A stretch of 37,315 nt of DNA from Nonomuraea sp. SBT364 (GCF_001083785.1 NZ_LAVL01000081.1:1-37315); one strand, 5' to 3'; positions 29,978-37,315 are shown, counted from the stretch's first letter. Made by a program: numbers and translations. The notes: generated by a model not told the origin, from the sequence alone.

Positions 29978-31285
29978 GTGACCACCGACTCCGACTATCC
30001 CCTTGAGCGGGTGCCACCTGGTGCGCGCTATCCGTGGTTCAACGTGGCCGTGCAGCGGTTCGGCCAGCTCTCCGACCTGACGCAGTTCCTGCTCGGCGCG
30101 ACGCTCGGCGCGGGGCTGTCGTTCTGGGGCGCGTTCTGGGCGTTCACGCTCGGCTCGGTGATCCTGGAGGTCGTCTGCATCTTCGTCGGCATCGCCGGCA
30201 TGCGGGAGGGCCTGTCGACGTCCATGCTGGCCCGGTGGACCGGTTTCGGCCGCTACGGGTCGACGCTCATCGGCATCGTCATCACGCTGAGCCTGTTCGG
30301 CTGGTTCGGCGTGCAGACGGCGGTGTTCGCGGCCGGGCTGCACTCGATCATGTCGTGGCTGCCGCTGTGGGCGTGGTCGCTGATCGCCGGGATCGGCGTG
30401 ACGCTGCTGGTCATCCGCGGGTTCAAGGCGATGGGGGTGACCGCGTTCATCACCGTGCCGGCGTTCCTCGGGCTGGCCGGCTGGGCGATGTGGGTGGAGA
30501 TCTCCCGGCACGACCTCGGCACGCTGGTGGCCTCGCCGCCGTTCGGCGAGCCGATCAGCATCGCCACCGGCGCCACCATCGTCGCCGGGTCGTACATCGT
30601 CGGCGCGGTCACCACGCCCGACATGACCCGCTTCAACCGCAACGCCGGTGACGTGGTCAAGCAGACGCTGGTCGGCATCTCGCTCGGCGAGTACGTGCTC
30701 GGCCTGGCGGGCGTGCTGCTGGCCTACGCGGTCAAGACGTCCGACGTGATCGCGATCATCACGGCGTCGTCCGGGGTCGTGGGTGTCATCGTGCTCATCT
30801 CCGCCACCGTGAAGATCAACAACTGGAACCTGTACTCCTCCACGCTCGGCCTGCTCAACGCCGTCGAGTCGACGATCGGCATCCGGCTGAACCGGGTCAC
30901 GGTGACGATCGGCATCGGCGTGCTCGGCAGCGTGCTGGCCGCGGCCGGCATCCTGGAGCGGTTCACCGACTTCCTGCTGATCCTCGGCGTCATCACGCCG
31001 CCGATCGCCGGGATCATGGTGGCCGAGTACTTCGTGGTGCGGCGCTGGCGGCCGGTGCTGGACGCCTCACGCGCCGCCGGCCGGCTGCCCGACACCGAGC
31101 CCGCCTGGGTGCCCGCCACGCTCGTCATCTGGGTGGCCGCCGCACTCTTCGGCTGGCTGAGCGAGCATCATCAGTGGATCGGCATCCCGGCGTTCAACTC
31201 CCTCCTGCTGGCCGGCCTGGCCTACGTCGTCGCGGGCAAGCTCGGGCTGGTCCGCGCCACCCGTGAACAGCCCGTCCTCGCCTAG
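29978..31285 (+). CDS. NCS1-family permease (cytosine/hydantoin-type transporter)
   Basis: 435 residues, about 12 membrane helices, related to CodB and Mhp1. Seen: N-terminal PLERVPPGARYPWFNV, FLLGATLGAGLSFWGAFWAF, GLSTSMLARWTGFGRYGSTL, LFGWFGVQTAVFAAGL, VTTPDMTRFNRNAGDVV and the late GVITPPIAGIMVAEYFVVRRW. NCS1 carriers import nucleobases, allantoin and hydantoins with Na+ or H+. GTG 29978 has GAGAAAGG 7 nt upstream; GTG 29951 would overlap the preceding gene. It lies between the two DUF917/hydantoinase pairs and is probably the uptake step of that system. Confidence 0.93.
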   Translation: MTTDSDYPLERVPPGARYPWFNVAVQRFGQLSDLTQFLLGATLGAGLSFWGAFWAFTLGSVILEVVCIFVGIAGMREGLSTSMLARWTGFGRYGSTLIGIVITLSLFGWFGVQTAVFAAGLHSIMSWLPLWAWSLIAGIGVTLLVIRGFKAMGVTAFITVPAFLGLAGWAMWVEISRHDLGTLVASPPFGEPISIATGATIVAGSYIVGAVTTPDMTRFNRNAGDVVKQTLVGISLGEYVLGLAGVLLAYAVKTSDVIAIITASSGVVGVIVLISATVKINNWNLYSSTLGLLNAVESTIGIRLNRVTVTIGIGVLGSVLAAAGILERFTDFLLILGVITPPIAGIMVAEYFVVRRWRPVLDASRAAGRLPDTEPAWVPATLVIWVAAALFGWLSEHHQWIGIPAFNSLLLAGLAYVVAGKLGLVRATREQPVLA

Positions 31286-31298
31286 AAAGTCCCCTCAC

Positions 31299-32816
31299 AT
31301 GCGCATCGGCATCGACGTCGGCGGCACCAACACCGACGCCGCCCTCATCGGCGACGGCGGCCAGGTGCTGGCCACCGTCAAGTCCCCCACCACCGAAGAC
31401 GTCACCGGCGGCGTCGCCGCGGCCATCGCCGGGCTCGGCGCCACCGAGGCGTCGGCCGTGATGATCGGCACCACCCATTTCGTGAACGCCCTGGTCGAGG
31501 CCGCCCGGCTGGAGCCCGTCGCGGCGGTGCGGCTCGGCCTGCCCGCCACGGCCGCGCTGCCGCCCCTGGTCGACTGGCCGGACCGGCTGCGCGAGGCGGT
31601 CGAGGGCGCCGTCTACCTGTGCCACGGCGGCCACGAGTACGACGGCACGCCGATCTCCGCGCTCGACCCGGACGAGCTGAAGCGGGTCGCCGCCGACATC
31701 CGGGCGCGCGGCCTGCGCACGGTCGCGATCTCGTCGGTGTTCTCCCCGGTCAGCGCCGAGTCCGAGCAGCGGGCCGCCGAGCTCCTGGCCGCCGAGCTGG
31801 GCCCCGGCGTGCACCTGTCGCTGTCCCACGAGATCGGCAGGGTCGGCCTGCTGGCCAGGGAGAACGCCACCATCGTGAACGCCGCCCTGCGCCCGCTCGC
31901 CGAGCGTACGGTGGCGGCGTTCGCCGAGGCGCTCGCGGTGGCCGGCATCCGGGCGCCGCTGTTCCTGTCGCAGAACGACGGCACGCTCATGGACGTGGCC
32001 CATGCCCGCCGCTACCCGGTGGCCACGTTCGCCTCCGGCCCGACGAACTCCATGCGCGGAGCCGCGTACCTCTCGGGGCTGGCCGACTGCGCGGTCGTCG
32101 ACATCGGCGGCACCACCACGGACGTCGGCATCCTGAGCGGCGGGTTCCCGCGTGAGGCGGCGGGCGAGGCGCTGGTCGCCGAGGTGCGTACCAACTTCCG
32201 CATCCCGGACGTGCTGTCCATCGGCATCGGCGGCGGCTCGATCGTGGGCCCCGACGGCATGGTGGGGCCGCGCAGCGTCGGCTACCGGCTCACCTCCGAG
32301 GCGCTGGTGTTCGGCGGCGGCACGCTGACCGCGACCGACCTGGCCGTGGCCGCCGGGCAGGCCGCCATCGGCGACCCCGCGCTCGCCGCCGGCGTCGACC
32401 ACGAGCGGCCGCTGAAGAGCATCGCCGAGCGCGTCGCCGAGGCGGTGGACCGGATGCGCACCAGCGCCGCCCCGCTGCCCGTCGTCCTGGTGGGCGGAGG
32501 CAGCGTCCTCATCGGCGAGCTGCCCGGCTTCGCCGACGTGCGGCGGCCCGACCACTACGAGGTGGCCAACGCCGTCGGCGCGGCCATCGCCCAGGTCGGT
32601 GGCGAGGTGGACCGGGTGTTCTCCGGCCCGCGCGAGACCGTGCTGGACGAGGCCAGGAACGAGGCGATCGCGCGGGCCGAGCGCGCCGGGGCACGCGCGG
32701 GCAGCGTGCGGATCGTGGACGTGGAAGAGCTGCCGCTCGCCTACCTGCCGGGTGACGCCACCCGCGTCAGGATCAAGGCCGTCGGCGACCTGGACCTGGA
32801 GAAGATCGATGCGTGA
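31299..32816 (+). CDS. Hydantoinase/oxoprolinase-like ATPase (copy B, complete motifs)
   Basis: 505 residues, HyuA-type (COG0145-like) ASKHA fold. All nucleotide-binding motifs are present: DVGGTNTD (6-13), MIGTTHFVNALVEA, NDGTLMD, DIGGTTTDVG (268-277), SIGIGGGS (307-314), and VLVGGGSVLI (adenosine motif, about 397-406). Relatives open cyclic amides (hydantoins, 5-oxoproline, caprolactam) using ATP, usually with a separate HyuB; no hyuB-like gene is in the window, only DUF917. ATG 31299 has AGAAAG 9 nt upstream. It starts 13 nt after the permease and overlaps the next DUF917 gene by 8 nt (32809-32816). Confidence 0.93.
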   Translation: MRIGIDVGGTNTDAALIGDGGQVLATVKSPTTEDVTGGVAAAIAGLGATEASAVMIGTTHFVNALVEAARLEPVAAVRLGLPATAALPPLVDWPDRLREAVEGAVYLCHGGHEYDGTPISALDPDELKRVAADIRARGLRTVAISSVFSPVSAESEQRAAELLAAELGPGVHLSLSHEIGRVGLLARENATIVNAALRPLAERTVAAFAEALAVAGIRAPLFLSQNDGTLMDVAHARRYPVATFASGPTNSMRGAAYLSGLADCAVVDIGGTTTDVGILSGGFPREAAGEALVAEVRTNFRIPDVLSIGIGGGSIVGPDGMVGPRSVGYRLTSEALVFGGGTLTATDLAVAAGQAAIGDPALAAGVDHERPLKSIAERVAEAVDRMRTSAAPLPVVLVGGGSVLIGELPGFADVRRPDHYEVANAVGAAIAQVGGEVDRVFSGPRETVLDEARNEAIARAERAGARAGSVRIVDVEELPLAYLPGDATRVRIKAVGDLDLEKIDA

Positions 32817-33882
32817 GATCGGGATCGACCGGCTGGACGACCTGGCGCGCGGCGCCGGCATCCTCGGCACGGGCGGCGGCGGCGACCCCTACGTGGGCAA
32901 GCTGCTGGCCCGCGAGGCCATCCGCAGGCACGGCCCGGTGACCGTGTACGACATCGACGAGGTGCCCGCCGACGCCACCGTGGTGGCCGTGTCCGGGATG
33001 GGCGCGCCGACCGTGCTGCTGGAGAAGCTGCCCGCCGGCACCGAGGAACTGACCGCGCTGCGCGCCCTGGAGGCCGTGCTCGGCCGCCCCGCCACGCACA
33101 TCGTGCCCATCGAGATCGGCGGCGTGAACTCGATGATCCCCATCGCGGCCGCCGCCCAGGCCGGGCTGCCGCTGGTGGACGGCGACGCGATGGGCCGGGC
33201 CTTCCCCGAGGCCCAGATGGTGCTGCCGACCCTCATCGGCGTGCCGAACACGCCCATGGCCGTGGCCGACGACAAGGGCAACACGCTGGTCGTCGACACG
33301 GTGTCCAACCAGTGGGCCGAACGCATCACCAGGGCCGCGTGCGTGCAGATGGGCTGCCAGGTGTCGTGCGCCGACACCGTCCTGCGCGGCGACCAGCTCC
33401 GCGACGGGCTGGTGCCCGCCACGCTGACGCTCGCCGAGGACCTGGGCAGGGCCGTACGGCTGGCCCGCGCCGCCAACGACGACCCGGTGCGCGCCGCGCT
33501 GGACGCGCTGGGCGGCGTGAAGCTGTTCACCGGCAAGGTCGTCGACGTCGAACGCCGCACCACCGGCGGGTTCGCGCGCGGCCGGGCTCGCCTGGAGGGG
33601 ACGAGCACGCTGGAGCTCAGCTTCCAGAACGAGCACCTGCTCGCCCGCCGCGACGGCGAGATCGTGGCCACCACGCCGGACCTGATCTGCGTCCTCGACA
33701 CCGACTCCGGCGAGCCCGTCACGACCGAGGCCATGCGCTACGGCCTGCGCGTCACGGTCATCGCCGCGCCGTGCGACCCCCGGTGGACGACCCCGGCCGG
33801 GCTGGAGCTGGCGGGTCCGCGCTACTTCGGGTACGACTGCGACTACCTGCCGCTTCAGGGTCGGTATGCTCAACTCACGTGA
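32809..33882 (+). CDS. DUF917-family protein, complete copy (copy B)
   Basis: 357 residues. Conserved features: GTGGGGDPYVGKLL (20-33), VSGMGAPTVLLEKL, PIEIGGVNSMIPIAAAA, GLPLVDGDAMGRAFPEAQM, MGCQVSCADTVLRG, and the C-terminal YGLRVTVIAAPCDPRW, then TPAGLELAGPRYFGYD. These GGGGDP, EIGG and CDPxW motifs define DUF917 (COG3535). The gene starts inside the end of the ATPase gene, so the two are translationally coupled; in this family the two products probably act as one enzyme. GGAGAAG lies about 5 nt before the ATG. Its stop overlaps the GTG of purK (GTGA, 33879-33882). Confidence 0.9.
   Translation: MREIGIDRLDDLARGAGILGTGGGGDPYVGKLLAREAIRRHGPVTVYDIDEVPADATVVAVSGMGAPTVLLEKLPAGTEELTALRALEAVLGRPATHIVPIEIGGVNSMIPIAAAAQAGLPLVDGDAMGRAFPEAQMVLPTLIGVPNTPMAVADDKGNTLVVDTVSNQWAERITRAACVQMGCQVSCADTVLRGDQLRDGLVPATLTLAEDLGRAVRLARAANDDPVRAALDALGGVKLFTGKVVDVERRTTGGFARGRARLEGTSTLELSFQNEHLLARRDGEIVATTPDLICVLDTDSGEPVTTEAMRYGLRVTVIAAPCDPRWTTPAGLELAGPRYFGYDCDYLPLQGRYAQLT
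33865..33878 (+). promoter_or_regulatory. Possible internal -10 box of purK
   Basis: TATGCT (33865-33870), inside the end of the DUF917 gene, ends 8 nt before the purK GTG, near the spacing of leaderless promoters. No Shine-Dalgarno is seen for purK. It would let purK-purE be expressed without the upstream catabolic operon. Confidence 0.4.
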
Positions 33883-35027
33883 ACGGATATAGTCCCATCG
33901 GCCCCGTGGTCGGCATCGTCGGTGCCGGCCAGCTCGCCAGGATGACCCAGCAGGCCGCCATCGCGCTCGGCATAGAGCTCCGGGTGCTGGCCGGCACCCC
34001 TGACGAGAGTGCCGCCCGGGTCATCGTCGACACCCGGATCGGCGACTACCGCGACCTGGCCGACCTGCGGGAGTTCGGCAAGGGCTGCGACGCGATCACG
34101 TTCGATCACGAGCACGTGCCCACCGAGCACATCCGGGCGCTGGCCGAGGCGGGCCTCCAGGTCCACCCGGGCGCCGACGCGCTCGTCCACGCCCAGGACA
34201 AGGCGGTCATGCGCGAGCGCCTGACCGCCATCGGCGCGCCCTGCCCGGCGTGGGCGCGGGTGTCCGACGCCGCCGAGGCCACCGCCTTCGCCGCCGAACA
34301 CGGCTGGCCGCTCGTGCTCAAGGCGGTCAGGGGCGGCTACGACGGCCGAGGCGTGTGGGTGTGCCGCACCGAGGCCGAGGTGACCGAGGCGTTCGCGGCC
34401 GGGGTGCCGCTGATGGCCGAGGCGTTCGTGCCGTTCGAGCGGGAGCTGGCGGTGCTCGTCGCCCGCTCCCCGCACGGGCAGGGCGTCAGCTACCCGGTCG
34501 TGGAGACGGTGCAGCAGGACGGCATCTGCGTCGAGGTGCTCGCCCCCGCGCCCGGGCTCGACCCGGAGGAGGCCGCCCAGGCGCAGCGGGTCGCGCTCAA
34601 CATCGCCCACGAGCTCGGGGTGACCGGGCTGCTGGCGGTCGAGATGTTCCAGACGGCCGGCGGGCTGGTGGTCAACGAGCTGGCCATGCGGCCGCACAAC
34701 AGCGGGCACTGGACGATCGAGGGGGCTCGCACCTCGCAGTTCGAGCAGCACCTGCGGGCGGTGCTCGACCTGCCGCTCGGCTCGCCGTCGATGACGGCGC
34801 CGGTGGTCGTGATGGCGAACCTGCTCGGCGGCGACGACCCCGACCTGTTCAAGCGGTACGAGCACGTCATGGCACACGATCCCGGCGTGAAGGTGCACTT
34901 CTACGGCAAGGAGGTGCGGCCCGGCCGCAAGATCGGGCACGTCACCGTGACGGGCGACGACCTGACCGCCGTCCGCGCCCGCGCCCGCCACGCCGCCGTC
35001 CACCTCGCCACCGGGGAGTACACGTGA
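33879..35027 (+). CDS. purK: 5-(carboxyamino)imidazole ribonucleotide synthase
   Basis: 382 residues, ATP-grasp enzyme of purine synthesis: AIR + bicarbonate + ATP gives N5-CAIR. Seen: VVGIVGAGQLARMTQQAA, FDHEHVPTEHIRAL, HAQDKAVMRERL, LVLKAVRGGYDGRGVW (ATP loop), EAFVPFERELAVLVAR, VNELAMRPHNSGHWTIEG and HFYGKEVRPGRKIGHV. GTG 33879 overlaps the stop of the DUF917 gene by 4 nt. purE follows after 67 nt. The pair is conserved in actinobacteria next to a gtrA gene. Confidence 0.97.
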   Translation: MNGYSPIGPVVGIVGAGQLARMTQQAAIALGIELRVLAGTPDESAARVIVDTRIGDYRDLADLREFGKGCDAITFDHEHVPTEHIRALAEAGLQVHPGADALVHAQDKAVMRERLTAIGAPCPAWARVSDAAEATAFAAEHGWPLVLKAVRGGYDGRGVWVCRTEAEVTEAFAAGVPLMAEAFVPFERELAVLVARSPHGQGVSYPVVETVQQDGICVEVLAPAPGLDPEEAAQAQRVALNIAHELGVTGLLAVEMFQTAGGLVVNELAMRPHNSGHWTIEGARTSQFEQHLRAVLDLPLGSPSMTAPVVVMANLLGGDDPDLFKRYEHVMAHDPGVKVHFYGKEVRPGRKIGHVTVTGDDLTAVRARARHAAVHLATGEYT

Positions 35028-35044
35028 CTGAGCGAAGCGAAGCA

Positions 35045-35070
35045 ACGATCAGACACAGCATCCTGATCGT
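35045..35070 (+). repeat. Hairpin between purK and purE
   Basis: ACGATCAG (35045-35052) and CTGATCGT (35063-35070) form a perfect 8-bp stem with a 10-nt loop. It follows a GCGAAGCGAAGC stretch (35033-35044) just after the purK stop and ends 12 nt before the purE ribosome site. It may be an RNA processing or attenuation element, or a small dispersed repeat. Confidence 0.55.
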
Positions 35071-35094
35071 CACGGTGCCGACGGAGGAGGCGTC

Positions 35095-35619
35095 GTGACG
35101 ATCGGGATCGTGATGGGGAGCGACTCCGACTGGCCGGTGATGAGGCTGGCGGCGGAGGCCGTGGCCGAGTTCGGGGTGCCGTTCGAGGCCGACGTGGTCT
35201 CGGCGCACCGGATGCCCGCCGAGATGATCGACTACGGCAGGCAGGCGGCGTCCCGCGGTATCCAGGTGATCATCGCCGGGGCCGGCGGGGCCGCGCACCT
35301 GCCGGGGATGCTGGCGTCGGTGACGCCGCTGCCGGTGATCGGCGTGCCGGTGCCGCTGAAGTACCTCGACGGGATGGACTCGCTGCTGTCCATCGTCCAG
35401 ATGCCCGCCGGGGTGCCCGTCGCCACCGTGGCCGTGGGCGGCGCCCGCAATGCCGGGCTGCTGGCCGTACGCATCCTCGCCGTCTCCGACCAGGGGCTGC
35501 GGGAGCGGATGGCGCGGTTCCAGGAGACGCTGAAGGAGCAGGCGTACGCCAAGGGCGAGCGGCTGCGCGCCGAGGCGGCGTCCCTTCAGGCCCCCGGGGA
35601 GACCAGCCCCGTCTCGTAG
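35095..35619 (+). CDS. purE: N5-carboxyaminoimidazole ribonucleotide mutase
   Basis: 174 residues. Converts N5-CAIR from PurK to CAIR in purine synthesis. Signature MGSDSDWPVM, VVSAHRMPAEM, IIAGAGGAAHLPGM and IGVPVPLKYLDGMDSLLSIVQMPAGVPV, all diagnostic for class I PurE. The GTG start is preceded by GGAGGAGG at 4-nt spacing, a strong ribosome site. Its C-terminal 34 nt overlap the convergent response regulator gene. Confidence 0.97.
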   Translation: MTIGIVMGSDSDWPVMRLAAEAVAEFGVPFEADVVSAHRMPAEMIDYGRQAASRGIQVIIAGAGGAAHLPGMLASVTPLPVIGVPVPLKYLDGMDSLLSIVQMPAGVPVATVAVGGARNAGLLAVRILAVSDQGLRERMARFQETLKEQAYAKGERLRAEAASLQAPGETSPVS

Positions 35620-36251
35620 GCGAGGATCACGGCCTGCACCCGATCGCGCAGGCCGAGCTTCGACAGGATGCGGGCGACGTGCGTCTTCACCGTCGTCGCG
35701 CTGAGCGTCAGCCGCTCGGCCAGCTCGGCGTTGCTCAGGCCGGTGGCGAGCAGGCGCAGCACCTCCAGCTCGCGGGGTGTCAGCCCGGACAGGTCGCGGT
35801 GCAGCCCCGCCCTGACGTCGTCGCGGCGGGCGAACCGCTCCACCAGGCGGCGCGTGATCGTCGGCGCGAGCAGGGCGTCGCCGGAGCGGACCAGGCGTAC
35901 CGAGGCCACCAGGTGCTCGGGGGTGACGTCCTTGAGCAGGAAGCCGCTGGCGCCCGCGGTGAGCGCGGCGTAGACGTAGTGGTCGAGGTCGTAGGTGGTC
36001 AGGATGAGGACACGGGTCTCGTTCGCCGTGTCGCTCACGATCTGCCGGGTGGCCTCGATGCCGTCCATCTGCGGCATCCGGATGTCCATGAGCACCACGT
36101 CCGGCCTGCTGCGGCGGACGGCGGCGACGGCCTGCGCGCCGTCGGCCGCCTCGCCGACCACGTCGATGCCGTCGGCGTTGAGGATCATCCGGAACCCGGT
36201 GCGGACCAGCGCCTGGTCGTCGGCGATGATCGCGCGCAGCGCCGGGCTCAC
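35586..36251 (-). CDS. NarL/FixJ-family response regulator
   Basis: 221 residues. Receiver: Asp11-Asp12, phosphoacceptor Asp56 in VLMDIRMPQMDG, Thr in LILTTYD, Lys in FLLKDVTPEH. LuxR-type helix-turn-helix: LTPRELEVLRLLATGLSNAE and LSATTVKTHVARILSKLGL. GTG 36251 overlaps the stop of the kinase gene (GTGA, 36248-36251), so they are one coupled system. It is the same subfamily as the regulator at 1418 but clearly a separate paralogue. Targets unknown. Confidence 0.95.
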   Translation of the reverse strand: MSPALRAIIADDQALVRTGFRMILNADGIDVVGEAADGAQAVAAVRRSRPDVVLMDIRMPQMDGIEATRQIVSDTANETRVLILTTYDLDHYVYAALTAGASGFLLKDVTPEHLVASVRLVRSGDALLAPTITRRLVERFARRDDVRAGLHRDLSGLTPRELEVLRLLATGLSNAELAERLTLSATTVKTHVARILSKLGLRDRVQAVILAYETGLVSPGA

Positions 36252-37315
36252 GCGGCCCGCCACGGGATGTGGGCCCTGAGCCGGTATCCGCCGTCTCTGG
36301 GCGCGGCCTCCAGGGTGCCGCCGTAGAGGGCGAGCCGCTCGCGCAGCCCGATCAGCCCCCGCCCGCCGCCGGACCGCGACGGGGCCGGGCGCGTGCCGCC
36401 GTCGTCGGTGACCTCGATCTCCAGGCGGTCGCCGTCGTGGCCGACCGTGACGGCCGCCCGCGCGCCCGCGGCGTGCTTCATCGTGTTGGTCAGCCCCTCC
36501 TGCACGACGCGGTAGACCGCCAGGTCGACCCCGGGAGGCAGCGGGCCGGGCGGCGGCGTGATCGTGGCGTCCACGGCCACCCCGGCGGCGCGTACCCGCT
36601 CGATGAGGTCGCCGAGCCGGTCGAGGCCCGGCTGCGGCTCCAGCCCGCCCTCCTGGGAGGCGAGCAGGCCCATGACGGTGCGCAGCTCGGCCATGGCGGC
36701 CCGGCCGCTGGCCTCGATCGCCTTCAGGGCCTCCTCGCACTGGTCCGGATGCGCGCCGAGCACCTTGCGCGCGGCTCCGGCCTGGATCACCATCACGCTC
36801 ACATTGTGGGTCACCACGTCGTGCAGTTCGCCCGCGATCCGGGAGCGCTCGGCCTGGACCGCCTCGCGCGTGATCTCCCGCACGTCGGCGAGCTTCGCCC
36901 GGCTCCGCTGCCAGAACCGGACGAAACTCGCCAGCGCCCCGGCGCTGAGCAGGATGACGTACGGGCCCAGCCAGGTCGGGAGGCTGGGCAGGATGTCCTG
37001 ACCGGCTGCGCCGGCGAGGACGGCAGCGAGCAGGAGCGAGGCCACGGCGGGCACCCGGTTGCGGCTGTGCGCGACGGCGCTGTAGGCGGCGATCGCCATG
37101 GTCAGCACGGTGATCCAGGTCACGCCCCCGTCCATGGCGAGCGTAGCGGTCAGCACCACCCAGAAGACGCCGAGCGGATACCGGCGCCGCAAGGCCAGCG
37201 GCAGCGCGGTGACCGCCGCCAGGAACAGCGCGGGCCCGCTCCCGCCGGCCTCGGGCAGCACCGGGAGCGGCATGACGGGAGTGGGGAGGGCGGAGGCGGT
37301 GACGTCGGCGGCGGG
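36248..37315 (-). CDS. NarL-type sensor histidine kinase (5' end outside window)
   Basis: At least 341 residues from an internal ATG at 37273, but the frame stays open to the window edge (upstream codons read PAADVTASALPTPV), so the true start is probably outside. Several hydrophobic segments cover the first ~120 residues (numbered from that Met). Then a coiled coil, H box AERSRIAGELHDVVTHNVSV with His151, N box VVQEGLTNTMKHA, and G box GGGRGLIGLRERLALYGG. Short loops suggest an in-membrane sensor. Partner of the response regulator that overlaps its stop. Confidence 0.92.
   Translation of the reverse strand, partial: PAADVTASALPTPVMPLPVLPEAGGSGPALFLAAVTALPLALRRRYPLGVFWVVLTATLAMDGGVTWITVLTMAIAAYSAVAHSRNRVPAVASLLLAAVLAGAAGQDILPSLPTWLGPYVILLSAGALASFVRFWQRSRAKLADVREITREAVQAERSRIAGELHDVVTHNVSVMVIQAGAARKVLGAHPDQCEEALKAIEASGRAAMAELRTVMGLLASQEGGLEPQPGLDRLGDLIERVRAAGVAVDATITPPPGPLPPGVDLAVYRVVQEGLTNTMKHAAGARAAVTVGHDGDRLEIEVTDDGGTRPAPSRSGGGRGLIGLRERLALYGGTLEAAPRDGGYRLRAHIPWRAA

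Noticed and set aside
27595..33882. Biosynthetic gene cluster or genomic island with integrase
   Set aside because: No synthase, integrase, attachment repeat or tRNA is seen at either edge. Base composition is like the rest of the window.
1..37315. CRISPR array, rRNA, insertion sequence, origin of replication
   Set aside because: No regularly spaced repeats beyond short local ones, no rRNA-like or transposase sequence, and no DnaA-box cluster was seen.

Overview
The window is 37.3 kb of very GC-rich DNA. Codon third positions are almost all G or C, GTG starts are frequent, genes overlap by 4 nt, and the genome makes mycothiol enzymes, an accE-type carboxylase epsilon subunit and BirA without a DNA-binding domain. 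All of this points to a filamentous actinomycete, most likely of the Streptosporangiaceae/Nonomuraea type; the genus is inference. The sequence is chromosomal in character. I found no rRNA, tRNA, CRISPR array, insertion sequence or phage gene. About 34 protein genes fill nearly all of it, and no gene-free stretch reaches 300 bases.

Layout. 1-2059: end of a secreted hydrolase, then a NarL-type two-component pair. 2026-4338: an MFS exporter divergent from an ArsR-like regulator. 4296-7128 (minus): an acyl-CoA carboxylase beta subunit and its small epsilon subunit, followed by a NYN-domain protein. 7165-12181 (plus): an ABC exporter pair and phosphoenolpyruvate carboxylase. 12122-13257 (minus): lysoplasmalogenase and a second NYN protein, divergent from 13390-15315, an orphan DNA adenine methylase fused to a helix-turn-helix and a specificity-like domain. 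15316-19480 (minus): epoxide hydrolase, FdhD and an FdhF/YdeP-type molybdoenzyme. 19535-23427 (plus): birA, a PH-domain membrane protein, mycothiol-dependent formaldehyde dehydrogenase with its MBL partner, and iron-boxed bfd-bfr. 23663-25614: OmpR-type two-component pair. 25598-27523 (minus): GtrA protein and a PucR-type regulator. 27595-33882 (plus): a six-kilobase operon of two DUF917/hydantoinase-A-like pairs around an NCS1 permease. 33879-35619: purK-purE. 35586-end (minus): a second NarL-type two-component pair.

How it fits together. The genes accE-accD5, birA, PH protein, gtrA, purK and purE form one compact conserved neighbourhood in mycobacteria (Rv3275c-Rv3281). Here the same genes survive in the same relative order but are pushed apart by accessory blocks. 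The most interesting block is the PucR-NCS1-DUF917-hydantoinase operon. One of its pairs keeps all the nucleotide-binding motifs of the family. The other pair has lost them and carries a three-copy 21-nt repeat where an enzyme segment should be. I read this as an undescribed catabolic system for a cyclic amide or ureide (hydantoin-like or thiohydantoin-like) with an active and an apparently inactive copy.

Two sequence-wide patterns stand out. All six tail-to-tail gene pairs overlap or abut (0-60 nt). At least seven genes have a TANNNT box 6-8 nt before the start codon, which suggests leaderless transcripts.
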